DNA of 11,012 nucleotides from an uncultured Bacilli bacterium. Its GTDB lineage: Bacteria > Bacillota_I > Bacilli_A > RF39 > UBA660. The DNA is taken from assembly GCA_934101235.1 (NCBI GenBank), contig CAKORH010000020.1, forward strand, positions 1 to 11,012, given 5' to 3'. Every line of letters begins with the position of its first letter. The stretch's first letter is position 1. Positions 1 through 6,432 of the stretch are shown here, one piece after another. The notes below the pieces were generated by a model, which did no database searches, was not told the origin of the DNA, and was given only the letters and a program-made list of their open reading frames with translations. A program made the position numbers and the translations under genes.

Positions 1-546
1 ATATTCATTAGTGTAACAATTTTTACAAATATAACCGCCTGTATCTCCATCTATTGTTACTATGTCTTTTTTGTTGCCACATTTAGAACAACTTTCAAAA
101 TTAACTCCTACTCCTAAATAGTCTAGTACTTTTAATTCATAAATATTTGTTAGTACTAAGGGATTTAAGTTATCATTAAGTTTAAGTATGGTATTAATAA
201 ATAAATCATATAATGTATCATATTCATTTGTTTGTTTTGCTACTTGGTTAGTTAGTTCTACTATATAGCTTAAATAACTTATTGCTTCTAAGTTTGTTTT
301 AATATTATTTAAATCATTTATAACACTAGCTTCTTTAATATAATGAAGGTTGTTATTATTTTTTTTATTTATTATAAATTTACCATATGTAAATTTTGTA
401 GTATTAACTCTTAGATTACTTTTTAAAGATTTAGCTCCTTTAGCAATACATCCTTTAATACCATCTTTTGTAAATATATTAATTATTTTAGATGTATCTC
501 CGTAATCTACTACATTAAATATAAATCCTTCTATACTGTCTAACAC
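1..546 (-). CDS. recO: DNA repair protein RecO, 3' part cut off by the window edge
   Basis: RecO acts with RecF and RecR to load RecA on single-stranded gaps and anneals complementary strands. The 182 residues visible here hold the N-terminal OB-fold region (VVDYGDTSKIINIFTKDG, about residues 12-29, matching the usual 'DYGE..KI...T...G' start), the helical middle, and a four-cysteine zinc knuckle (C153, C156, C174, C177) with the expected 'GG.IC..C' ending. The C-terminus lies beyond position 1. I chose the GTG at 546: the frame has a TAG a short way upstream and no other credible start, and the GTG lies 4 bases after the stop of the small upstream gene, so translation is probably coupled. 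There is only a weak Shine-Dalgarno. It is the last visible gene of the era operon. Confidence 0.88.
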   Translation of the reverse strand, partial: MLDSIEGFIFNVVDYGDTSKIINIFTKDGIKGCIAKGAKSLKSNLRVNTTKFTYGKFIINKKNNNNLHYIKEASVINDLNNIKTNLEAISYLSYIVELTNQVAKQTNEYDTLYDLFINTILKLNDNLNPLVLTNIYELKVLDYLGVGVNFESCSKCGNKKDIVTIDGDTGGYICKNCYTNEY

Positions 547-550
547 TTTA

Positions 551-628
551 TCACTTCTTTTTATATTCTAAATAATATTCTATCTTTCCAGTTTTTTTAA
601 ATAATTCCCATAATTCACGTTTTTCCAT
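551..628 (-). CDS. yqzL: YqzL-like 25-residue protein
   Basis: This small gene encodes a 25-residue protein (MEKRELWELFKKTGKIEYY, then LEYKKK). It resembles the YqzL family of Bacillus, a protein of under 50 residues encoded between era and recO, in the W.LF..TG.I..YL pattern. The ATG at 628 has a good ribosome site (AAAGGG, 9 bases upstream), and the stop lies 4 bases before the recO start. Position, pattern and ribosome site together make it a real gene despite its size. The function of the family is not established. The protein is strongly charged, with a basic tail. The name rests on remembered family resemblance and synteny, not on a database search. Confidence 0.75.
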   Translation of the reverse strand: MEKRELWELFKKTGKIEYYLEYKKK

Positions 629-674
629 AATCATTAACCCTTTCTAATTAAGTAGTGGTTAATATATGAAAAAA

Positions 675-1472
675 TTATTCACTATTTTTTAAATTTTGTT
701 TTACTATTTCAAATAAATAGTATATATATGGCATTTTATATTTATTCATGTAATTGATAATACTCTCTATTTCATTTTTTTTCATTTCTTTATTATTCTT
801 TTTAATTACATTTATAAATTCATTTAATTTTAATTTATTATCATACATATGATATTTTTCTAAATAAATATTTACATTATCTATTATAAAATTAGAAAAT
901 GTTTCATTATTGTTCTTTAAATAATATATTAATAAATTACTATCCCAACCTAATACTTGATAGTATTCATATATATCAAATGGTTTATCATTAACTAAGT
1001 CATCACTTATTTTATCTACTACTTCTTTTACTTTGTCTAAATTTTCTTTATTAAATGTATTTTCTCTTTTTAAAAATTTTCTAAGAGTTGATTTTTCTTC
1101 TTTTGATAAATAATAATTTTCAGTATTATTTATAAATTTTATAAAATTATTATAGTCAATATTATTTGCTTCTATATATTCTTTTATATTATGTTTATCT
1201 TCTTTTATGTAATTATTTATTATATTTAGTAATATTTCTGCTTCTTTTCTTTTATTTATTTTTTTATTTTCAGTTTTATTTTTAAATTTTAAGTTATATT
1301 CTAAATATAATTTATTAATCTTTTTACTATCTTTTAATTCATTTAAATAATCATTAACTATTTCTTTATATTCATTTAAAGTAATATTTTCTTTTTTTAT
1401 AAATTCTTCTAATTTTTTTAATTCTCCGTTAGATTCGATATAAAATTTTAAATATTCTTCTTTTTTACTCAT
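675..1472 (-). CDS. Unknown repeat-containing charged helical protein between era and recO
   Basis: I do not recognise this 265-residue protein. It is soluble (no signal peptide or membrane segment), very rich in Lys, Asn, Glu and Ile, and predicted to be nearly all helix. It has a loose internal repeat of about 35-40 residues, seen around residues 8-46, 81-122, 147-186 and more weakly 201-247. The shared core is a hydrophobic helix, a short turn near 'NI' or 'GW', and a second helix (compare LEEFIKKENITLNEYKEIVN, IKEYIEANNIDYNNFIKFIN and IYEYYQVLGWDSNLLIYYL). The spacing looks like tandem helix-turn-helix-type units, but that is inference. The ATG overlaps the era stop by 8 bases (ATGAGTAA) with no clear Shine-Dalgarno, so it is probably coupled to era. 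It is not part of the usual Bacilli cluster. Confidence 0.8.
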   Translation of the reverse strand: MSKKEEYLKFYIESNGELKKLEEFIKKENITLNEYKEIVNDYLNELKDSKKINKLYLEYNLKFKNKTENKKINKRKEAEILLNIINNYIKEDKHNIKEYIEANNIDYNNFIKFINNTENYYLSKEEKSTLRKFLKRENTFNKENLDKVKEVVDKISDDLVNDKPFDIYEYYQVLGWDSNLLIYYLKNNNETFSNFIIDNVNIYLEKYHMYDNKLKLNEFINVIKKNNKEMKKNEIESIINYMNKYKMPYIYYLFEIVKQNLKNSE

Positions 1473-2346
1473 CTATGATACCAAATTCTTTTAAATATCT
1501 TTCTTTATCTCGCCAATTTTCAATTGTTTTAACATATAATTCTAAATAAACTTGTTTACCTAATCTATTTTCTATATCTACTCTAGCACGAGAACCTATT
1601 TCTTTTAACATACTACCATGTTTACCGATTATTATTTTTTTAAGTGATGATCTACTTACTATTATATCTACACTAATATTAACTATATTAGCTTTTTCTT
1701 GATATGATGTTGTTACACAGGTTACACTGTGTGGTACTTCATCATTTGTTAGAGATAGTATTTTTTCTCTTACGAATTCGCTTGCTAAAAAATATTTACT
1801 AGCATTTGTTATTATTCCGTCATCATAGTATTTTACATTATCATTTAAATATGTTTTTAGTACCTTTATTAATCTATCTACATTATCATTTTTTAATGCT
1901 GATATTGGTATTATTTCTGCAAAGTCATATAAATCTTTATATGTATTTATTGAAGACATTATTTGTTCATCGTTCATTTTATCAATTTTGTTTAAGATTA
2001 ATATTACTGGAACTTCTATATTTTTTAATGCATTTATAATAAATTTGTCTCCTTTACCAAGGCCACTTGATGCATCTACTAAAAATAAAATAACATCTAT
2101 ATCATCTAAAGAGTTATAGGCTTCTTTATTTAATTCTTTTCCTAGTTTATCTACTGGTTTATGTATTCCTGGAGTATCTACAAATACTATTTGAGTATCT
2201 TTATCATTATATACTCCATGTATGGAATTTCTTGTTGTACCAGCAACATCACTAACTATTGCAATTTTATTATTTACTAAAGTATTTAATAATGTACTTT
2301 TGCCAGTATTTGGTCTACCAATGATACTTACGAATCCACTTTTCAT
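1465..2346 (-). CDS. era: GTPase Era
   Basis: Era is an essential GTPase that binds the 3' end of 16S rRNA during assembly of the 30S subunit. The 293-residue product has the family's usual length and order: P-loop GRPNTGKST (10-18), switch region with TTR (37-39), DTPG (57-60), NKID (119-122), SAL (149-151), then a C-terminal KH domain with GKHG (241-244) followed by MLKEIG..AR. The start is the ATG at 2346, preceded by a strong GAGGAG site 8 bases upstream. A longer frame opening at 2391 lacks such a site and would add 15 residues before the conserved N-terminus. The switch I stretch SDVAGTTRN is more like Der (EngA) than the usual Era 'S.KPQTTR', but the KH domain fixes the identity. It is the first gene of an operon with orf265, yqzL and recO. 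Confidence 0.96.
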   Translation of the reverse strand: MKSGFVSIIGRPNTGKSTLLNTLVNNKIAIVSDVAGTTRNSIHGVYNDKDTQIVFVDTPGIHKPVDKLGKELNKEAYNSLDDIDVILFLVDASSGLGKGDKFIINALKNIEVPVILILNKIDKMNDEQIMSSINTYKDLYDFAEIIPISALKNDNVDRLIKVLKTYLNDNVKYYDDGIITNASKYFLASEFVREKILSLTNDEVPHSVTCVTTSYQEKANIVNISVDIIVSRSSLKKIIIGKHGSMLKEIGSRARVDIENRLGKQVYLELYVKTIENWRDKERYLKEFGIIDE

Positions 2347-2375
2347 GTTTCTCACTCCTCTAAGTTTCTTAAGAA

Positions 2376-2388
2376 CAATATTATTATA
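2376..2388 (-). promoter_or_regulatory. Putative era promoter -10 element
   Basis: A perfect TATAAT lies on the minus strand at 2383-2388, about 37 bases before the era ATG, which would give a leader of roughly 30 bases. No convincing -35 hexamer is found at 16-18 bases, so the call rests on the -10 box and on its place just after a probable terminator. Confidence 0.4.
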
Positions 2389-2459
2389 CATTATTTTTTC
2401 GTAATTTGGTATAAGTAATACTATAAAACTTAAAAATGTTATAAGTATTAATAATTATA

Positions 2460-2486
2460 AAATTAAACGTACTAGATTGTACGTTA
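2460..2486 (-). terminator. Probable terminator after the cdd pair
   Basis: Perfect 7-bp inverted repeat AACGTAC / GTACGTT (2466-2472 and 2479-2485) with a 6-base loop. On the minus strand it is followed by a T-rich tract (TAATTTTATAA). It lies about 15 bases after the stop of the cdd-like gene and before the era promoter. The stem is short and the T-tract interrupted. Confidence 0.5.
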
Positions 2487-2500
2487 ATTATGTTTATTTT

Positions 2501-2869
2501 TTAATATATATTATTATATAGGTTTCCTACTTTTAATACTCTACTTTCTTCATTAAGAGTATATAGTATTACACTTTTTTCTGGTTCAAAAAATTCTGTT
2601 ATTACTCTTTCATTTAAATATTTTAAATCGCTTATGTTATTTGTTCCAACCATTATATATATTTTTTCAAAGTCACCTTTTTTATAACCTTCAGTTATAG
2701 CACTTGCTATTGCGATTTGTTCTGCATAAATTCCATCTCTATAAGTTGCATTTTTTACAGTAACACCCTTAAAATATGTTCCATCTTTCATTAAAACAAT
2801 AGATGCAAAGCAAGTTTTTTCATATGGTGAATAAGAATTACTTAATAAATTTTTTAATTCACTAATCAT
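2501..2869 (-). CDS. Cytidine deaminase-like protein without zinc ligands (probable pseudoenzyme)
   Basis: This 122-residue paralogue of the adjacent cytidine deaminase aligns with it without gaps over about 95 residues, with roughly half identical by hand count. The residues that make the enzyme work are gone. The zinc ligands C48, C83 and C86 are Tyr, Lys and Asn here, and the substrate-binding Asn37 and Glu39 of the NIEN motif are Thr and Lys. The proton-shuttle Glu50 remains. The C-terminal LxPxxFxxEDL segment is also missing. The frame is open and has a strong GGAGGAGG site. The ATG at 2869 overlaps the cdd stop by 8 bases (ATGATTAG), which implies coupled translation at a similar level. 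A role as a non-catalytic partner of the Cdd tetramer is inference. A catalytic cytidine deaminase is unlikely. Confidence 0.85.
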   Translation of the reverse strand: MISELKNLLSNSYSPYEKTCFASIVLMKDGTYFKGVTVKNATYRDGIYAEQIAIASAITEGYKKGDFEKIYIMVGTNNISDLKYLNERVITEFFEPEKSVILYTLNEESRVLKVGNLYNNIY

Positions 2870-3251
2870 GTAAATCCTCCTCCCCAAATGTATGTGGACA
2901 AAGATCACTTAAAATAAATTCTTTTTTATTTCCTGATACATCGTATGAAATTAATTTTTTATCTAATTCAAAAAATTCTACTATTTGTTGTCTACATAAA
3001 AAGCATGGTGTAATTACATGGTTAGCCTTACTCATTATATAAATACTATCAAAGTCATGCTTAGTATATCCGTTTGATATAGCTCTTCCTATTGCTACTT
3101 CTTCTGCACACATACCATCTTTAAATGATGGGTTTTCTATATTAACTCCTTTAAAATATGTTCCATCTTTCATTTTTACTATGCATGCTACTTTGAAATT
3201 ACTATAAGGTGTATATGCATTATCAATTATTTTTTTTAATTCTTCAAACAT
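2862..3251 (-). CDS. cdd: Cytidine deaminase
   Basis: Hydrolytic deamination of cytidine and deoxycytidine to uridine and deoxyuridine in pyrimidine salvage; the short form is normally a homotetramer with one zinc per subunit. The 129-residue product has NIEN (37-40) for substrate binding, CAE (C48 zinc ligand, E50 proton shuttle) and PCFLCRQ (C83 and C86 zinc ligands), ending in CPHTFGEEDL as in Bacillus Cdd. The start is the ATG at 3251, with AAGGGG 7-8 bases upstream. A TTG 18 bases further up would place that ribosome site inside the gene. Gene order ybeY-cdd-era is typical of Bacilli. It directly follows a decayed gene and overlaps its inactive paralogue. Confidence 0.95.
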   Translation of the reverse strand: MFEELKKIIDNAYTPYSNFKVACIVKMKDGTYFKGVNIENPSFKDGMCAEEVAIGRAISNGYTKHDFDSIYIMSKANHVITPCFLCRQQIVEFFELDKKLISYDVSGNKKEFILSDLCPHTFGEEDLHD

Positions 3252-3269
3252 TACTTTTCCCCTTTTCAA

Positions 3270-3506
3270 TTATTTAAATCTCTTTTTAATTTTTTTACAG
3301 GTAATACTTATATCTCTTAAGTTGTCTTCAGTCTTTAAATTAACATTGAATAATCTTATATATATTTTAATGTATTACCAAATTTATCTTTCATCCATTT
3401 ATGTGGTGGCATTAGCCATACATGTAAATGATTATCATTTTTCTAAATAATTACTTAAACATTTATTTTATTTCATAATCTAGCCCATCATAGCTTGTTA
3501 TGTTCA
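3270..3506 (-). pseudogene. Decayed gene, probably HIT-family nucleotide hydrolase remnant
   Basis: No intact frame exists here, but two consecutive minus-strand frames carry protein-like sequence. The first, about 3356-3445, reads NDNHLHVWLMPPHKWMKDKF, then GNTLKYI and a stop. After a frame change, 3270-3358 reads IRLFNVNLKTEDNLRDIS, then ITCKKIKKRFK and a stop just before the cdd ribosome site. The H-x-H-x-W...P core followed by a 'KTE.N...I' tail resembles the C-terminal part of HIT-family (Ap4A hydrolase-like) proteins. That assignment comes from memory of the family and is tentative. Upstream, an ATG at 3506 overlaps the ybeY stop (ATGA) with AGGA ahead of it, but its frame stops after 14 codons (MNITSYDGLDYEIK), and further stops follow. 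In many Bacilli dgkA sits at this spot. Confidence 0.55.
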
Positions 3507-3947
3507 TGATAATATTCCTAACTCATTTAATATTTCTTTTTGTAAACCAAACATCTCTTCTTCTTCTTTTTTTCCTAATGTGTGATCATAGCCAAGTAAA
3601 TGTAGTATTCCATGTACAGTTAAGAAAGATAATTCTCTTTTTTCACTATGATTATAGTCTTTAGATTGACTTATCATTTTTGGTATTGATATAAATATAT
3701 CACCAAGTGAATTAATTACTGCATCTATATGTTTATTATCATTTAGAGCAAAAGATAATACATCTGTAGTTCTATCTATTCCTCTATATTCTTTATTTAA
3801 TTTATGCATTTCTTCATCACTGATAAAAATAATATCAAATACACTATTATTTACATTCATCTTTTTTAATGTATAATCTATTACTTCATTTAAATAATCA
3901 TAATCTTTATAACCATAGTTATCTATAATATCATATTCGTTATTCAT
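3504..3947 (-). CDS. ybeY: Endoribonuclease YbeY
   Basis: YbeY is a zinc endoribonuclease for 16S rRNA 3'-end maturation and 70S quality control. The 147-residue product has the family's length, the conserved DRTTDVLSF stretch (58-66), a GDIFIS segment (82-87), and the signature HGILHLLGYDH (112-122), whose H112, H116 and H122 bind zinc. The ATG at 3947 has GGAGG 4 bases upstream, rather close, and overlaps the stop of the VanZ-like gene (ATGA), so coupling is likely. It stands upstream of cdd and era, as in Bacillus, and works on the same rRNA end that Era binds. Confidence 0.96.
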   Translation of the reverse strand: MNNEYDIIDNYGYKDYDYLNEVIDYTLKKMNVNNSVFDIIFISDEEMHKLNKEYRGIDRTTDVLSFALNDNKHIDAVINSLGDIFISIPKMISQSKDYNHSEKRELSFLTVHGILHLLGYDHTLGKKEEEEMFGLQKEILNELGILS

Positions 3948-4561
3948 AAAACCTCCAATATTCCATAATGTTCAAGTACTATAAATATTCCTATAAGCAT
4001 TATAATTATCCAAATTATATTGAATATCCAATCTTTTTTTAAACATGGTGGTAATTTTTCTTTTATAATATCTAGTACTCTATAAGTTAAATATCCTAGT
4101 GTGCCACCTAATACATTTAAAATTATATCATCTATATCAAAACTTCTACCAATAAACATTTGAATACATTCTATACTAGTTGAAGTAATAATTGTAATTA
4201 ATATATTTAAAAGTATACTTTTATTTTTTAAAATAGTATTTATAAAGTAACCAAATGGTACAAATAATAGTACATTGCCTATTACATTTTTATAAAATAA
4301 TGGACTAGATAAATTATACCTACTTATTTCTTTAAAAGGTATAAAGTTATTTGAAAATGACTCAAAGTCTGTACTTGTAACAAGTTCAAATAATAAAAAC
4401 ATATAAAGTACAAAGGCTAATGTAAATAAGTCCTTGTATAAAGTAAATTTTTTCTTATTAATTATTACATCGATTATTCTAATGGTACAAACTACTATTA
4501 TAAATAAAAGTAGCATTGGCCAAATATCATTTAATACTACATTAACTTCAGTTGGTATCAT
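3944..4561 (-). CDS. VanZ-like membrane protein
   Basis: A 205-residue integral membrane protein with about five or six hydrophobic segments (near 13-32, 43-62, 92-110, 115-131, 143-163 and 178-197). The pattern NVIGNVLLFVPFGYF (92-106), followed by E..QMFIGR.FDIDDIILN..GG.LGY (131-157), is the hallmark of the VanZ-like domain, seen in the teicoplanin-resistance accessory protein VanZ and in many uncharacterised Firmicutes proteins. Most members have no proven function, so glycopeptide resistance should not be assumed. The C-terminus carries an extra transmembrane helix beyond the core domain. The ATG at 4561 has GGAGG 6 bases upstream. It is the first gene of the ybeY-cdd unit and overlaps ybeY by 4 bases. 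Confidence 0.87.
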   Translation of the reverse strand: MIPTEVNVVLNDIWPMLLLFIIVVCTIRIIDVIINKKKFTLYKDLFTLAFVLYMFLLFELVTSTDFESFSNNFIPFKEISRYNLSSPLFYKNVIGNVLLFVPFGYFINTILKNKSILLNILITIITSTSIECIQMFIGRSFDIDDIILNVLGGTLGYLTYRVLDIIKEKLPPCLKKDWIFNIIWIIIMLIGIFIVLEHYGILEVL

Positions 4562-4578
4562 AGTTTGCCTCCATATCT

Positions 4579-4614
4579 CATATATATTGTACTATTATTT
4601 AGTATTTTTTTAAA
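4579..4614 (-). promoter_or_regulatory. Putative promoter of the vanZ-like/ybeY/cdd unit
   Basis: On the minus strand, TTTAAA (4609-4614; 4 of 6 to TTGACA) and TACAAT (4586-4591; 5 of 6 to TATAAT) are 17 bases apart. Transcription would start near 4579, about 18 bases before the ATG and just ahead of the ribosome site. AT-richness makes chance matches common. Confidence 0.4.
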
Positions 4615-4629
4615 GTACTTTATCAGTAT

Positions 4630-4658
4630 AAAATAAAAATGCACAATATTTTGTGATT
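4630..4658 (-). terminator. Possible terminator of thyX
   Basis: Read on the minus strand, CACAA and TTGTG (4651-4655 and 4642-4646) form a small hairpin with a 4-base loop. An outer AAT/ATT pairing extends it past one bulged base, and a T-rich run (TTTTTATTTT) follows. It lies about 24 bases after the thyX stop. The stem is weak. Confidence 0.4.
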
Positions 4659-4681
4659 ATGTACACTTTTTATAATAATCA

Positions 4682-6118
4682 TTAATCTTTAGTTTTCTTT
4701 AAGACTACTACTCCTCTTTTTTTGCAACTATCTTTTCCTTCAGGACATACTTTTAATACTTCACATGATGGTCCAAAAGATTTAGATACTAGAGGTGTTA
4801 CATTTGATGTTAATCTTACCATTTCTTTAACAATATTTCTTATTTCCCATTGTGCTTTATTACATGTACGCATTCTACTAATCCATTCTAATGCTCTAGC
4901 ATTTAGTGTTGTTGATACATTTAAACAATTTCCAGATAAATAAAAATACACTAGGTCTTCATCTCTAACACCTTGTTCTTTAAAATAATCTACTAATATT
5001 TTGTTATTTTCGAATATTTCTTTGTATTCTAATTCATGGGTTTTCTTTATACTTTCTGGCATTACATAATTATTTAAATTATTTAGAGGACAAAAATCTG
5101 GTATCATAAGTGATTGCATTCTATGTCTAGTTAAATGTGTTAATACTGCAAGTGATATAGGAAATTCAAATTTGTACATTACACATTCTAATTCTCTTTG
5201 ATCTTTTTTATTTATTATTGCATCCATAAGTTTATCTTTTATATCTTTGTCTTCTCTCATTAATTCATATAAAAGAATACTTGCTTCTTCATATGATATG
5301 TCATATCTATTTTGTAAAGCACTCACTAATACTTTAAAATCTCCATTTTCTGTATAATCTAATAAAGTTACTTTATCTATACTTTCTTCGTTACCTTTTA
5401 AATTTGTATTATCATTAACATATTTATCTACAAAAGATAATTTATCTTTATAGTAACTTTTATTTTCTTCTTTTTTAAATTCTTCACTTAAGTATAGAGC
5501 ATATTCTAATATTTTATTTTTTAATTTTGTAGCAAATTCTTTAACCTCAGTTATATTGCTATTTTTGCCATATAATAAATCACAAGTCATACGAATAAGT
5601 TCGTGAGCATCACATCCCATAATAATATTAGAATGATATGAATATGGCAATATAAATCTAGCATCTTCTATCGGGATTCCTTCATCATTTAATTTTCCAT
5701 ATTTATTAAATAAACTTTGCATGTAATTATTATAAGTATTTTTTAACTCTTCATTATTTGGTAAAACATTACCATCTTTATCTTTAAAATCTGGTGTATA
5801 AAAACCTGCATTTCTAAAATCTACATTACGTCTAGATTTTATTGTGAATGATGTTAATCTATAACTAATTATAATTTGTTCTATTATTGGAGTAACATCT
5901 TCTATGGCAAAAACTAAATAATCATGTTCTAATATAGATTTATGACCAGAATTTAAAATAAGTTTTATTAACTTTAAATTTTTTTCATAATCATTTCTAC
6001 TATTATAAACTTCTGTTACAGTTCCATTTGCTCTTGATAAATTACCTGCAGATGCAACTATTTTTACTCTACTTTCTACTTCTTCTTTGGTAGAATTACC
6101 TAACATTAATACTTTCAT
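4682..6118 (-). CDS. thyX: Two-domain flavin-dependent thymidylate synthase
   Basis: ThyX makes dTMP from dUMP using FAD, NADPH and methylene-tetrahydrofolate. Usual ThyX proteins have about 200-250 residues and form homotetramers with shared active sites; this one has 478 and contains two ThyX-like halves. Half 1 (about 1-215) has GHKSILEH (58-65), then SYR (85-87) in place of RHR but the following S95-x-R97 kept, and EDARFILP (151-158). It lacks the AQWEIR helix. Half 2 (about 305-455) has intact RHR (331-333) and NARALEW...RTCNKAQWEIR (406-427), but D341 replaces the motif serine and the EDAR..LP segment is lost. The two halves could together supply one full site. The C-terminus adds a cysteine cluster (C452, C458, C465). 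The ATG at 6118 has AAGGAG 6 bases upstream. No thyA is seen in the window. Confidence 0.88.
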   Translation of the reverse strand: MKVLMLGNSTKEEVESRVKIVASAGNLSRANGTVTEVYNSRNDYEKNLKLIKLILNSGHKSILEHDYLVFAIEDVTPIIEQIIISYRLTSFTIKSRRNVDFRNAGFYTPDFKDKDGNVLPNNEELKNTYNNYMQSLFNKYGKLNDEGIPIEDARFILPYSYHSNIIMGCDAHELIRMTCDLLYGKNSNITEVKEFATKLKNKILEYALYLSEEFKKEENKSYYKDKLSFVDKYVNDNTNLKGNEESIDKVTLLDYTENGDFKVLVSALQNRYDISYEEASILLYELMREDKDIKDKLMDAIINKKDQRELECVMYKFEFPISLAVLTHLTRHRMQSLMIPDFCPLNNLNNYVMPESIKKTHELEYKEIFENNKILVDYFKEQGVRDEDLVYFYLSGNCLNVSTTLNARALEWISRMRTCNKAQWEIRNIVKEMVRLTSNVTPLVSKSFGPSCEVLKVCPEGKDSCKKRGVVVLKKTKD

Positions 6119-6138
6119 AATACTCTCCTTTTTTTACT

Positions 6139-6173
6139 AAAGTTTATTATAACAAATATTATAATTAAGTGAA
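6139..6173 (-). promoter_or_regulatory. Promoter of thyX with extended -10
   Basis: On the minus strand, TTCACT (6168-6173; 4 of 6 to TTGACA), a 16-base spacer, and TGT-TATAAT (perfect -10 at 6146-6151 with the TGn extension). The predicted start near 6139 gives a leader of about 20 bases containing the AAGGAG ribosome site. Confidence 0.6.
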
Positions 6174-6432
6174 TGTTTTTTTACATATTTTTACACTTTT
6201 ATTAATATAAATAATATTAGAATAAAAGATAAAATATAAAAATTAAAAATTTTCAAATTTCATCACTTAGAATCTTACGATTATCTTTTTCTATTTTATT
6301 AATTTTACATCTTTAAAGGCTTGTAATCTTAGAATCATTTCCGTACTTTTTATTTATCATTTATTAAAAGCATACTTCTCTTTTTATTTATCTTCTAATA
6401 TTATATTCATACTATACAAGATAAAAGAGTAT
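6174..6432. other. AT-rich spacer with no recognisable gene
   Basis: Together with the thyX promoter this makes about 310 bases between thyX and the NlpC/P60 gene. No open frame of useful length is present. Two copies of CTTAGAATC occur near 6266 and 6328. An imperfect inverted repeat at 6378-6429 (CTCTTTTTATTTATCTT versus AAGATAAAAGAG, with a bulge and a 23-base loop) sits right after the NlpC/P60 stop and might shape that transcript's 3' end, but no T-run follows on the minus strand. Confidence 0.5.

Noticed and set aside
1806..2039. Plus-strand open frame of 77 residues inside era.
   Set aside because: Lies antisense to a clear gene, has no ribosome site, and its hydrophobic make-up is what the reverse of AT-rich coding sequence gives.
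3944..4561. Glycopeptide (teicoplanin) resistance from the VanZ-like gene.
   Set aside because: No vanHAX-type genes are present; most VanZ-domain proteins have no link to resistance.
4722..4943. Plus-strand open frame of 73 residues inside thyX.
   Set aside because: Antisense shadow of the conserved C-terminal part of ThyX; no start signals.
6262..6336. Two copies of CTTAGAATC about 60 bases apart, considered as an operator, attachment site or CRISPR-like repeat.
   Set aside because: Only nine bases, two copies, no regular spacing and no mobile gene nearby.
6230..6345. Minus-strand fragments such as MILRLQAFKDVKLIK followed in another frame by INKIEKDNRKILSDEI, looking like a decayed gene.
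   Set aside because: Too short, two frames, no family recognised, and AT-rich sequence easily gives such strings. Not enough to call a pseudogene.
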